From positions 1 through 58,534 of the forward strand of contig CAXTIG010000044.1 of the NCBI GenBank assembly GCA_964244295.1: a DNA stretch of 58,534 nucleotides. The letters are read 5' to 3'. The DNA is from JAJAZB01 sp964244295. Lineage in GTDB: Bacteria > Bacteroidota > Bacteroidia > Cytophagales > Spirosomataceae. A program made the position numbers and the translations under genes. Below the pieces are notes generated by a model that did no database searches, had not been told where the DNA came from, and worked only from the letters and a program-made list of their open reading frames with translations. Below, one piece after another: positions 50,699 to 58,534 of this stretch; the first letter of the stretch is position 1, and every line of letters starts with the position of its first letter.

Positions 50699-51964
50699 CT
50701 ACGTTTTCCGCTTCTTCTTCTTCGCCGACGGAAACAGCACGTTGTTCAAAATCAGCCGGTAGCCGGGCGAGTGGGGGTGCATATTCAGGTCGGTGGGCAT
50801 TCGGTGAAAACCCCGGATGCCTTCGGGGTCGTGGCCACCGTAAAAAGTAAATTGCCCCCGCGCCAGTTCGCCGTAAATGTAGCGGTGCGAGGCCCGGCTT
50901 TCGCCCATCACGAGAACGCTCGATTTCACGGTACTTTTCTTGAAGGCGCTGGTCTGACCCATAAATTCGCGGATGGTGCTCTCGTGGTTTTGGGTCAACA
51001 TGGTCGGGATGATGTCCGATTTGGCCGAAAAATCGAAGAGCGAAAAAAAGGTGTTGTCTTCGCCGTAGCCCCAGCCGCCCCCGGCGTTGATGTCGGAAAA
51101 AGAATTCATCCCGTAGCCGTTGTCGCCATCGAGTTCAAGGGTGAATTTTTGAAAAGCCAGCGTTTTGTCGAAATCCAGCTTGCTCTGGGCGGAGGCATCC
51201 ACGCCGTCGCCATCGAACTGACTGGGCACGATGTCGAGGCCCTCGGCGGCCAGGGCCACGTCGAAGCTTTCGGCCCCCGAACACATCGCAAACAAATACC
51301 CGCCCCCGGCGCAGAAGCCCTTGATGGCTTTCGCCACGGCGAGTTTGGCCTGGGAGACTTTCGCAAAGCCGAACTTCCGGGCAATGGCCTCCTGCGCCTC
51401 GCGGTCGCGCACCGACAGCCGCCGCAGGTTTTTGCCAAATTGCCCCGTAAAATCTTCGTGGTGGAGGTGGAGCCAGTCGTACTTGGCCAGGTCGCCGCGC
51501 AGAATTTCTTCGTCGTACACCACCTCGAAGGGAATCTCGGCGTAGCGCAGCACGAGCAGCACGGCGTCGGTGTCTTCAAATTCGGCGGGGCTGACCTTGA
51601 TGGGGCTGTACACGGCGATTTTGGCGGCTTTGAAAAGCTTCACCGCGTTTTGATTCACGTCGGGGTCGGCGATTTGCCGCTGAATCGCGGCCGCTTCGGC
51701 GTCGGAAATCACCTCGCAGAATACCCCCCGCACCCGGCATTCGGTTTCGAGGGCCGAGGTGTGGGTAAACAGAAAACTGCCGCCCCGGTAGTTGAGCAGC
51801 CAGTCGCCTTCGTGATCTTTTTTCAACTCCTGGTAGGCAATGCCGTAGGCTTTGAGGTGGTTACTCTGGCGCTCGTCCATCGGGATGAGCAGCGACTTGG
51901 CAGCGGCGACAAAAGTCGTCGCAAAAACCAGTAAAACGGGAAGAATTCGGGCGAGGAGGCGCAT
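50699..51964 (-). CDS. secreted protein commonly named asparagine synthetase B
   Basis: 421 residues. Signal peptide MRLLARILPVLLVFATTFVA. Motifs shared with Cytophagales proteins that carry the AsnB name: LLIPMDERQSNHLKAYGIAY, LLNYRGGSFLFTHTSALE, GFCAGGGYLFAMCSGAESFD, MTLEVGGHDPEG-like FTFYGGHDPEGIRGFHRMPT. I see no ATP-pyrophosphatase SGGxDS motif of real asparagine synthetase, and the export signal argues against it. The name is therefore doubtful; a glutamine-amidotransferase-like or ThuA-like fold is possible (CAGGGYLFAMCSGAE). It diverges from the MscS gene. Confidence 0.75.
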   Translation of the reverse strand: MRLLARILPVLLVFATTFVAAAKSLLIPMDERQSNHLKAYGIAYQELKKDHEGDWLLNYRGGSFLFTHTSALETECRVRGVFCEVISDAEAAAIQRQIADPDVNQNAVKLFKAAKIAVYSPIKVSPAEFEDTDAVLLVLRYAEIPFEVVYDEEILRGDLAKYDWLHLHHEDFTGQFGKNLRRLSVRDREAQEAIARKFGFAKVSQAKLAVAKAIKGFCAGGGYLFAMCSGAESFDVALAAEGLDIVPSQFDGDGVDASAQSKLDFDKTLAFQKFTLELDGDNGYGMNSFSDINAGGGWGYGEDNTFFSLFDFSAKSDIIPTMLTQNHESTIREFMGQTSAFKKSTVKSSVLVMGESRASHRYIYGELARGQFTFYGGHDPEGIRGFHRMPTDLNMHPHSPGYRLILNNVLFPSAKKKKRKT

Positions 51965-52047
51965 AACCAGCGTAGAAAAGAAGTGAAACTGAAACCGGGT
52001 ACTCGATTCAGGGGGTGGGGCGCTGGTAATTTTTTCGGCAAACCAGT

Positions 52048-52128
52048 GGAAGGCGGCTGTCACGCGGAGCGGAGTCGAAGCGCTACGCCACCGCGCTTCG
52101 ACTCCGCTCCGCGTGACAGCCGCCTTCC
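52048..52128. repeat. 36-bp perfect inverted repeat in a divergent promoter gap
   Basis: 52048-52083 and 52093-52128 are perfect complements around a 9-base loop (GGCGGCTGTCACGCGGAGCG near the outer end). It shares the GCGGAGTCGAAG core with the 15267 and 16792 elements. Confidence 0.9.
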
Positions 52129-52265
52129 GCGCTATCCTTCCTCGTTTTCGGAAAAGATAAAAATAGTCGTTCCCACGGGAAAATCCGAACGCCGGGGCCT
52201 GGTAAAATTCGTTTCCGCCCCGGTCAGGCCGTAAATTTGGTTTTTGTTTCGACGAACATTCCTGC

Positions 52266-53378
52266 ATGGAAACCCTCAGCGACTTTTTTCAGCACCTCGA
52301 CTGGAACCAAACCCAGCGGTTTTTTCTGAAAAACGGCTGGCTGCTCCTGGCCGGGGCGGTGCTGGCGGGCTTGCTGGTGTGTTTGGTCACGACCTGGGCC
52401 GTTAGTTTTGTGCTGCGCCGTCGCCCCAATGAGTTGCTGGGGCTGCTGCGGCGGTACGTAAAGCGGGCATTTTACGCCTTCGTGCCCGCGCTGTTTTTTC
52501 TGATGGCCACCAACGTGCAGTCGGCGCGGTTTCTGCGACGGCATCCCAACGTCGATAAAGCCTCCGAACTGCTGTTCCTGCTGGCCTGCCTTTGGATGGC
52601 CCTGCGCTTGCTGAAAGTCGGCGAGTTGTACCTCATCCGCCACACCGACCTCAACGACGACGGCAACCTACCCCAGCGAAAATTCGTCACCCAGGTAAAA
52701 TTCGTCCGGCGCATCATCGGCACGGTCGTGGTGCTGGTTGGTGTGGCGTTGTTGCTCACCTCGTTTCAGGGCAGCCGCAAGGTGGGCCTGAGCCTGCTCA
52801 CCTCGGCGGGCATTGTGAGCGTGCTGGTGGGTTTTGCGGCCCAGAAAACACTCGCCAATTTTCTGGCTGGGGTGCAGATTGCCTTTACTCAGCAAATCCG
52901 GGTTGGCGACGCCGTGGTGGCCGAAAACGAGTGGGGCCGCATCGAAGAAATCAACCTCACCACCGTGGTGGTGCGGGTCTGGGACCGGCGGCGGATTATT
53001 TTCCCCATTACCTATTTTGTCGAAAACCCCTACCAGAACTGGACGCACCACGACGCCTCCCTCACCGGGGCGGTATTGCTCTACCTCGACTACGCCGTGC
53101 CGGTGGAAAAGCTCCGGGAAAAAGCCCGACACGTGGTCGAAGCCGACCCGCTCTGGAACGGCGAGACCTTTGCCGTGCAGGTAACCGACACCCAGCCCAC
53201 CTGCCTGGTGCTGCGGATTCTGGCTTCGGCCCCCGACGCAGGCACGGCCTTCGACCTGCGCTGCCACGTCCGCGAAGCGTTGATTCAGTTTTTACGCGAT
53301 GAATACCCCGAAAGTTTGCCCCAAACGCGGGTAATTTTGCCCGTAATCCCGGTGCCGGGGGTTGCCAAAACAAGGTAA
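52266..53378 (+). CDS. MscS-family mechanosensitive channel
   Basis: 370 residues. Three to four N-terminal helices (NGWLLLAGAVLAGLLVCLV; YAFVPALFFLMATNVQ; FVRRIIGTVVVLVGVALLLT), the pore-type TM3 (LLTSAGIVSVLVGFAAQKTL then ANFLAGVQIAFTQQIRVGDA), the MscS beta domain (VAENEWGRIEEINLTTVVVR, VWDRRRIIFPITYF) and the C-terminal alpha/beta domain. Acts as an osmotic-release channel or related small-conductance channel. ATG at 52266 fits the N-terminal helix; TTTTTGTTTCG upstream is a possible -7 region. Confidence 0.9.
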   Translation: METLSDFFQHLDWNQTQRFFLKNGWLLLAGAVLAGLLVCLVTTWAVSFVLRRRPNELLGLLRRYVKRAFYAFVPALFFLMATNVQSARFLRRHPNVDKASELLFLLACLWMALRLLKVGELYLIRHTDLNDDGNLPQRKFVTQVKFVRRIIGTVVVLVGVALLLTSFQGSRKVGLSLLTSAGIVSVLVGFAAQKTLANFLAGVQIAFTQQIRVGDAVVAENEWGRIEEINLTTVVVRVWDRRRIIFPITYFVENPYQNWTHHDASLTGAVLLYLDYAVPVEKLREKARHVVEADPLWNGETFAVQVTDTQPTCLVLRILASAPDAGTAFDLRCHVREALIQFLRDEYPESLPQTRVILPVIPVPGVAKTR

Positions 53379-53409
53379 GTCGGTTGTCATCCCGATGAAG
53401 CGAAGGCTG

Positions 53410-53525
53410 TCATCCCGACGAAGGAGGGATCTCGTTGGGATGCCGAGTAGCTGGCTGTTTGGCCATCGTTGGGTTACCAACCCAGTAGGCGGCATTCCAA
53501 CGAGATCCCTCCTTCGTCGGGATGA
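53410..53525. repeat. intergenic inverted repeat, GTCATCCCGACG family copy 3
   Basis: 29-bp perfect arms at 53410-53438 and 53497-53525 (TCATCCCGACGAAGGAGGGA on the left). A partial extra motif CATCCCGATGAAGCGAAGGC lies just before and a GGATGACAGCC just after. Confidence 0.85.
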
Positions 53526-53611
53526 AAACCTTCTTGGTCGGGATGACAGCCTTCGTTGGGATGGCAATTAGTCAATACCTTTACGAGTACGATTCACCCC
53601 TGATTCCCACC

Positions 53612-54745
53612 ATGAAAAAAAACGTCTTCCTGCTGCTGCTGTGTAGTGCCACCCACCTGCTTTCGGCCCAAACCTCCGCCCCGCCGATGGCCACCGAGCC
53701 ACTGGGTTTTGAAGAATACGACCCCATTTCGACGCTCAAGGTGGCCGAGCATAAACCCACCCGTTCGAGATTCCCCTTCATCGACGTACACAACCACCAG
53801 TTCGATATGCCCAAACGGGAATTGGGTGGCCTGTTGAACGAAATGGATGCGCTCAACATGGCCGTGATGGTCAACCTCAGCGGGCGCGGCGGAACCAGTG
53901 ACATCGACGAAAGCACCACGTTTCTCACCGCCGGATTGACCAACGTTGGCAAAAACGCACCCAATCGCTTTGCCATTTTCACCAACATTGTGTTTGAGGG
54001 AATCGGGAAACCCGGCTGGACCGAAGGGGCCGTAAAACTCCTGGAGGAAGACGTAAAGCGAGGGGCGAAAGGACTAAAAATTTACAAAAGCCTGGGTTTC
54101 AGCGTGAAAGACAACGCGGGCAAGCTCGTGCCGGTGGACGACCCCCGCCTCGACCCGATTTGGGCAAAAGCGGGACAACTGGGCGTACCCGTGCTCATCC
54201 ACACCGCCGATCCGCGCCCGTTCTGGGACCCGCTCGATCGCTACAACGAGCGCTGGCTCGAACTCAAAATTCACAAAGGCCGCAAGCGCGGCAGCAAAGA
54301 CGAGTTTACCTGGGAACAACTCATTGCCCAGCAGCACCACGCCTTTCGGAAAAACCCGAAAACGAAGTTCATCGCCGCCCACATGGGCTGGTACCCCAAC
54401 GACTTGGCCAAACTCGACAGCATCCTGACGACCCTCCCCAACGTGAGCGTGGAAATCGGGGCGGTGATTGCCGAACTGGGGCGGCAGCCGCGCACGGGGC
54501 GGAAGTTTTTCGAGAAATACCAGGACCGGATTCTGTTCGGCAAAGACTCCTGGGTGCCGAGCGAGTACGCCACGTACTTCCGGGTGCTCGAAACCGAAGA
54601 CGAGTATTTTCCGTACCACAAAAAATACCACGCCTTCTGGCGGATGTACGGCCTGGGCCTGCCCGACGCGATTCTGAAGAAAGTGTACTACAAAAACGCC
54701 CTCCGGCTGATTCCGGGGCTGGATGCCTCGCAGTTTCCGCAGTAA
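53612..54745 (+). CDS. secreted amidohydrolase (TIM-barrel metal-dependent hydrolase)
   Basis: 377 residues. Signal peptide MKKNVFLLLLCSATHLLSAQ. Amidohydrolase-2 fold: the metal HxH in FPFIDVHNHQFDMPKRELGG, His in PVLIHTADPRPFWDP, His in KFIAAHMGWYPNDLAKLDS, and Asp in RILFGKDSWVPSEYATYF. Relatives decarboxylate or hydrolyse aromatic and sugar-acid compounds. The substrate is not inferable from position: an MscS channel and a transcription factor flank it. ATG at 53612 is chosen from the signal peptide. Confidence 0.88.
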   Translation: MKKNVFLLLLCSATHLLSAQTSAPPMATEPLGFEEYDPISTLKVAEHKPTRSRFPFIDVHNHQFDMPKRELGGLLNEMDALNMAVMVNLSGRGGTSDIDESTTFLTAGLTNVGKNAPNRFAIFTNIVFEGIGKPGWTEGAVKLLEEDVKRGAKGLKIYKSLGFSVKDNAGKLVPVDDPRLDPIWAKAGQLGVPVLIHTADPRPFWDPLDRYNERWLELKIHKGRKRGSKDEFTWEQLIAQQHHAFRKNPKTKFIAAHMGWYPNDLAKLDSILTTLPNVSVEIGAVIAELGRQPRTGRKFFEKYQDRILFGKDSWVPSEYATYFRVLETEDEYFPYHKKYHAFWRMYGLGLPDAILKKVYYKNALRLIPGLDASQFPQ

Positions 54746-54818
54746 CAAGACGCGGCTCCTGGTTCATACGGTTCACCGGAACGATTCTTTTCCCTTCGTT
54801 TCAAAATCAGGTTGAACC

Positions 54819-55340
54819 ATGAGCCGCGCTTTCCTCAAATCCGACGTCATCGACGACCCCGTCGTCATTCCCGCCCGCGCACCCCTGCCGCCGGGTACGC
54901 CCAACTACGTAACGCCCAGGGGCCTGGCCCAACTGAAAACCGAATTGAGTGAACTCGAAGCCGAGCGCACCCGCACCCAGGCCGACACCAGCGACGAGAG
55001 CGAGCGCACCCGGCAACTGACCATTCTCAACGGCCGCATCGCCAACCTGAACAGCCGCCTCGCCAGCGCGAAAGTGCTGGAACTACCCGACCCCGCGCCC
55101 GACGAAGTACGCTTCGGGGCCACGGTGACGCTACGTCCCCGTTCCGGGAAAAAAGGAACGCCGGAGCGGCGGTTTACCATCGTCGGGGTCGATGAAGCAT
55201 CGGTGGCGGAGGGGCGGGTGGCGTTTACCGCGCCCATTGCCCAGGCCGTGCAGGGGCGGCGGGTGGGCGAGACGGTTTCTCTGCGCACGGCGCGGGGGGA
55301 AGAGGGGCTGGAGGTGGTGGGGATATTTTACGAAAACTGA
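54819..55340 (+). CDS. GreA/GreB-family transcription elongation factor
   Basis: 173 residues. N-terminal coiled-coil hairpin at ~33-90 (VTPRGLAQLKTELSELEAER, RTRQLTILNGRIANLNSRLA, SAKVLELPD) and C-terminal FKBP-like domain (VRFGATVTLRPRSGKKGTPE, RFTIVGVDEASVAEGRVAFT, APIAQAVQGRRVGETVSLRT). Such factors enter the RNA polymerase secondary channel and stimulate transcript cleavage; the acidic tip corresponds to EAERTRTQADTSDES. It may be GreB-like. A 31-bp terminator stem follows. Confidence 0.9.
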   Translation: MSRAFLKSDVIDDPVVIPARAPLPPGTPNYVTPRGLAQLKTELSELEAERTRTQADTSDESERTRQLTILNGRIANLNSRLASAKVLELPDPAPDEVRFGATVTLRPRSGKKGTPERRFTIVGVDEASVAEGRVAFTAPIAQAVQGRRVGETVSLRTARGEEGLEVVGIFYEN

Positions 55341-55346
55341 ACCGCT

Positions 55347-55370
55347 CCGTTCGGTGTCCTCACCGAACGG
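55347..55370 (+). terminator. short hairpin just after the Gre-factor stop
   Basis: CCGTTCGGTG pairs with CACCGAACGG around TCCT, 6 bases after the stop codon at 55340. Confidence 0.5.
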
Positions 55371-55380
55371 AACAAGTTGG

Positions 55381-55450
55381 GCATTTTCTCAAAAAAGCGG
55401 CGGGCTTCGGGTTTAACACCCCGAAGCCCGCCGCTTTTTTGAGAAAATGC
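55381..55450. terminator. 31-bp perfect bidirectional terminator
   Basis: 55381-55411 and 55420-55450 are perfect complements (GCATTTTCTCAAAAAAGCGG at the outer end) around an 8-base loop, with A and T runs in the stem. It lies between convergent genes and touches the stop codon of the protease gene. Confidence 0.9.
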
Positions 55451-57670
55451 TCAGTGGGCCACGACGACGCGTTGCGTGAGGGGACGACCACCGCCATCGT
55501 CCAACCGCAGGATGTACACTCCATCGGGCAAATCCTGGACGTTGAAAGAAAGTTTACCATCCGCACCCGTGCCTCTGCGCACGAGCCGACCCACCGGGTT
55601 GAACAACCGCGCTTCGTAGGCACCACCTGGTTCGATGACCACGGCGCGGGCGCTGCCCTCGCGGCCCCCTTCCCGGCCACCGATGATGTCGAGTTGGCCG
55701 GAGGCGGGATTGGGAAAGACCTCGGCGGCCAGGCGGCCAAAGCAACTCACGGACGTGTAGCGGGTTGCCGGACTACCCCCGCTGCCCCCGCAGGCACTCA
55801 CCTGCACACTGACGATCCCCCCAGAACCCGACCCGCCCGTTTTCAGGGCCAGGTACTGAGTGCCCTGACCGGAGACGTAGCTCCAACTGCTCGGCCATGA
55901 CCACTGGTAGTTAGTGGCACCCGGCAATAAGTTGGTGTTGTAATACACGAATTGGTTGCAACCGGCGGAGGAAGGGCCGGAGATGGGGTAGTTGGAACTG
56001 CTGTAGTCGCCGATGTGGAAATTGACCGAATATGGCACACCGTTGTCACACCCAATCCGGAACGTGATGGTGGCATCGGCGTTGCTGACCCGACTGATGT
56101 TAGCAGTTGATCCGGTTCCCGACGAGGGAGAGACCGCCCAGGAAGGGCTGACCGACCAGGATACATTGGCTCCAGCAGGCGCGTTGGTGAGGCTGTACGT
56201 GGCGCTAGTGCAGAAAAAGTTAGGGCCGGAAGCAGAAGGCAATGCCGTAATTTCGTTTGTGGTCGTTGCTCCCGTACCGCTGGGATCCAACCAGTCGCTG
56301 AGGCGGGTGGCGGCGGTGCCTCCGCCCGTCCAGGAAACGTGGAAGGCTCCGCCAAATTTGGTGTTGTTGTTACAGACAGAGGCACCGGCTGTATGTTGAC
56401 CAAAAACTCTGCCATTTGGATCAAAATAAGCTGCGCCTGAAGATCCTCCTTCTAACGCTCCACTATTTAGGGTCAATTCCCATAAACTGTTTGCTGGGTA
56501 GTTTACTGTTCTGGTGTCACCACAAATATTAATTCCTAGAGCGTTGTCGCGCAGTACGGAACTGTTTGCTAAAGAAACTTTCATAACGTCCCCCATGGGA
56601 TGGTGTAAAACGCCAGCACTACTGGGTGCATTCGTGCTGCGGTTCCATCCAGCGTAGTGAATACCAGTGCCTGGATTAGGTGCGTTCGTCATTTCGAGTA
56701 GCGCAAAATCGGAGGCCGCATTACCCGCCCGGAAGGTAGCTCCAGAGTATGAGTAGGTTACTGAAGGTTCGCTGGTAGGACTACAATTCGGACTTTTGTA
56801 TTGAAAGCGAAATGTCCAACTTTGCGCACTGTTTATTTCGGTCTGGGATACAGCACCATTTTGATAATCGATATCGCACGGTTCACTACCCGTATCTAAG
56901 CAGTGAAATGCGGTCAGCATATATGGTCGGAAGTTTTGGCAGGCGGTAGTCAGCAGTGTACTTGTGCAGATTCTTTCTTGACCCAGAAGAACGAGGGCAA
57001 CCGAGTTAGTTTGAGCGTGGTAGGCACTACCCGTGAAACACAAGGCATTGACCTCGCAGTTCAACGATTGTCCGTAACCGCCTACATTGAACATATTTTG
57101 ATACCCATGCACCACTTTTGAGATGTGAAAATTACTGTGTTCGACCACGTTGCCAGGTTCAAAAAGTTCGATAATTACCGAATTACCTTTGATCAAATCG
57201 GTAGATAACAACTTGAACTCATTGTTGTGTTCGGCCGTGATCGGCCCCATCTGCATCGTCCGTTCGGCGTTGTATAGCGTCAGCTCGGCACCCTTGACCA
57301 ACTCGAATTTGTCGAAGAGGAAGTTGAGCGAAAATGCGTTGGGCGAAGAAATTTGTAATTGCCACACCCTTCCCTTTCCCTCCGAAAGCTCCGTCCACGT
57401 TCCATCAGACAGGCTTAGGTCGGTCTTGAACCCTTTTCCAAACCGGAACGGGAAACCACCCAGTTTTTGCTCGACAGAATCTTGCTTCTGCAAAGATTGA
57501 ACTTCAGCCTCGTTCACTCGAAATTCTTTAACTGGCAAGGTAGGCTTAGCGCCAAACGGAAGCCGACTTTGAATACGTTCGTTCTCGATTTGTCGGGTGA
57601 CGATCTGGGAAAAAGAAGGGGCCGTCAACAGGAACAAACCCATTGATACAGCAGTGTAAAGGAATCGCAT
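55451..57670 (-). CDS. T9SS-sorted trypsin-like serine protease
   Basis: 739 residues. Signal peptide MRFLYTAVSMGLFLLTAPSF then SQ. A ~200-residue N-terminal prodomain is followed by the S1-type protease: His256 in YMLTAFHCLDTG, Asp321 in NAASDFALLEMT and Ser411 in LEGGSSGAAYF. Cys pairs are plentiful (CTSTLLTTAC; CDIDY). PKD-like domain at ~490-560 and a type A sorting domain at the end (EVFPNPASGQLDIIGG; LPDGVYILRLDDGGGRPLTQ). Lysyl-endopeptidase-like. The gene starts 58 bases after the lipoprotein at 57729, and the two may form an operon. Confidence 0.9.
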   Translation of the reverse strand: MRFLYTAVSMGLFLLTAPSFSQIVTRQIENERIQSRLPFGAKPTLPVKEFRVNEAEVQSLQKQDSVEQKLGGFPFRFGKGFKTDLSLSDGTWTELSEGKGRVWQLQISSPNAFSLNFLFDKFELVKGAELTLYNAERTMQMGPITAEHNNEFKLLSTDLIKGNSVIIELFEPGNVVEHSNFHISKVVHGYQNMFNVGGYGQSLNCEVNALCFTGSAYHAQTNSVALVLLGQERICTSTLLTTACQNFRPYMLTAFHCLDTGSEPCDIDYQNGAVSQTEINSAQSWTFRFQYKSPNCSPTSEPSVTYSYSGATFRAGNAASDFALLEMTNAPNPGTGIHYAGWNRSTNAPSSAGVLHHPMGDVMKVSLANSSVLRDNALGINICGDTRTVNYPANSLWELTLNSGALEGGSSGAAYFDPNGRVFGQHTAGASVCNNNTKFGGAFHVSWTGGGTAATRLSDWLDPSGTGATTTNEITALPSASGPNFFCTSATYSLTNAPAGANVSWSVSPSWAVSPSSGTGSTANISRVSNADATITFRIGCDNGVPYSVNFHIGDYSSSNYPISGPSSAGCNQFVYYNTNLLPGATNYQWSWPSSWSYVSGQGTQYLALKTGGSGSGGIVSVQVSACGGSGGSPATRYTSVSCFGRLAAEVFPNPASGQLDIIGGREGGREGSARAVVIEPGGAYEARLFNPVGRLVRRGTGADGKLSFNVQDLPDGVYILRLDDGGGRPLTQRVVVAH

Positions 57671-57728
57671 GGCGGTCGATGGTTTGAAGTTACACCGTAT
57701 TAAACCAAGCAAATGGGAAGCTGGGCAA

Positions 57729-58283
57729 CTACTTTACTTCAAAGGGAACGATAAACATGGGCGTGACAGATTGTCCGTCGTACTCACCCCCGTTACCTGT
57801 AAATTCTTCGGTGAAACCAGCCCGGTATTCTCCTTTCTTCAAAGGCTGGTTGTTGGCCTGACAGCCAGGTCTTGCATCCAGCCACTTCATGGAAAGCTTG
57901 TAGGTTGAGTTAGGACCAATGGCAATTCGACCGTCGTTGTACGTAATCGCCGGAAAACAAGCCCTTCCTAAGCGAACCCAAGTCTCACTGGTGCTATTCT
58001 CTTTGAGAATTTTCTGATCAATCCAGAAAGTTTCGCTAGTGGGCGTGCCGAAAATGGAGTAAAAGTTGTACAAACTTACCCGCTGACTGGTAGAGTTAGT
58101 GACGGACAGCTGCAGGGCAATGTCTTCGCCCTCAGCAAACGTCGTGGAAACGTCACCCTTGTCGTTGAGCAATTCAAACTTAAAAACCAGCGGTAAGGCA
58201 GGAGTGGTGTCCTGGTTGGAACACGTAGAGGCCGTAGAAAAGAGGACGGCAAGCAAGAGGCTGAGGTTAAGTAGGGTTTTCAT
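57729..58283 (-). CDS. lipoprotein with BsuPI-inhibitor-like beta domain
   Basis: 184 residues. The lipobox-type signal is MKTLLNLSLLLAVLFSTAST then Cys. A single beta-sandwich follows with the pattern EGEDIALQLSVTNSTSQRVS, LYNFYSIF and PLKKGEYRAGFTEEF, resembling the intracellular proteinase inhibitor (BsuPI) fold. Placed directly upstream of the trypsin-like protease in the same direction, so a protease-inhibitor or chaperone role is an attractive but unproven guess. ATG at 58283 is supported by the signal. Confidence 0.6.
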   Translation of the reverse strand: MKTLLNLSLLLAVLFSTASTCSNQDTTPALPLVFKFELLNDKGDVSTTFAEGEDIALQLSVTNSTSQRVSLYNFYSIFGTPTSETFWIDQKILKENSTSETWVRLGRACFPAITYNDGRIAIGPNSTYKLSMKWLDARPGCQANNQPLKKGEYRAGFTEEFTGNGGEYDGQSVTPMFIVPFEVK

Positions 58284-58322
58284 GACAGATGAAATTGGAC
58301 GGTTTACTGGCAAAGACACACC

Positions 58323-58340
58323 CCAACCCGAAAGGGTTGG
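58323..58340. promoter_or_regulatory. GNRA-loop hairpin upstream of the lipoprotein
   Basis: CCAACCC pairs with GGGTTGG around the tetraloop GAAA, 40 bases before the start codon at 58283. Past it to 58534 only AT-rich sequence is seen, with no gene or recognisable element. Confidence 0.35.
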
Positions 58341-58534
58341 AATCACCCAAAAATTTCTTTCTGAATTAAAACTGGAGAAGGCGGCGGTAAGGAAGAGCGA
58401 GGGTTAAGGTAAATGAAGCGTCGAATCAATGTCAAGCGAAAAGCGCATTATTTTTTGAAATAATTCAATTTTTTCTGGTTGGGAATGTTCAACGAAGTGT
58501 GTCATTGATTAAACCTTCAGGTGCGGCCTAACGC

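Noticed and set aside
50699..51964. Real asparagine synthetase activity
   Set aside because: No ATP-pyrophosphatase loop is visible and the protein has an export signal, so the common database name should not be taken as function.

Overview
The window looks like a chromosomal stretch of a GC-rich member of the Bacteroidota, most likely order Cytophagales. Three secreted proteins end in type IX secretion (T9SS) sorting domains. There are PorT-like and OmpA-like outer-membrane proteins, LytS/LytTR signalling, the HxlR, Rpn and PspC families usual in this order, and promoters that fit the Bacteroidota TTG-n(19-23)-TAnnTTTG pattern rather than sigma70. No rRNA, tRNA or CRISPR array was seen. The species assignment is inference.

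Layout. 1-2.3 kb: a coiled-coil membrane protein with an apparent frameshift, a decayed stretch with a relic of a DUF1080 gene, and a TrpF-like barrel. 2.4-4.4 kb: an envelope-stress-like PspC/LiaF operon. 4.5-10.5 kb: an FtsX permease, NamZ-type muramidase, guaA and a GT39 glycosyltransferase. 10.5-20 kb: a DinB pseudogene, a GH140-like hydrolase, an FAD oxidoreductase, an HxlR/NmrA pair, a class C beta-lactamase-like hydrolase, DUF1080, an integrase relic, mnmA and an ArsR/Old-Yellow-Enzyme pair. 21-30.7 kb: a broken Mrr-like nuclease, Rpn nuclease, M28 peptidase, GH43-like enzyme, OmpA, esterase, TIM-barrel epimerase and dienelactone hydrolase. 30.7-35.0 kb: an AT-rich island of four envelope or secreted genes bounded by a 32-bp perfect direct repeat. 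35.2-39 kb: a 1290-residue DUF6807/PVC-dehydrogenase/HEAT/cytochrome c fusion. 39-41 kb: a PvuII-type methyltransferase with a broken HNH endonuclease. 41-46 kb: a beta-helix lipoprotein and an FG-GAP T9SS protein. 46.3-50.6 kb: a LytTR regulator with three tandem LytS-type kinases. 50.7-58.3 kb: an AsnB-named protein, MscS channel, amidohydrolase, GreA/GreB-like factor, and a T9SS trypsin-like protease next to a possible inhibitor lipoprotein.

Themes. Several genes (GH140-like, DUF1080, GH43, TIM-barrel epimerase, PVC dehydrogenase, NamZ, GT39) point to turnover of plant or cell-wall sugars, with some enzymes in the 3-keto-sugar style. Intergenic spaces are full of near-perfect inverted repeats of several families. 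Two nuclease genes are each broken by a 5-bp tandem duplication, and each reads through when one copy is removed. Two of the tandem kinases share a 217-bp identical segment that suggests gene conversion. The best candidates for something undescribed are the direct-repeat-bounded island with its lipoprotein/membrane-protein pair and the twin 5-bp scars in defence-type nucleases.
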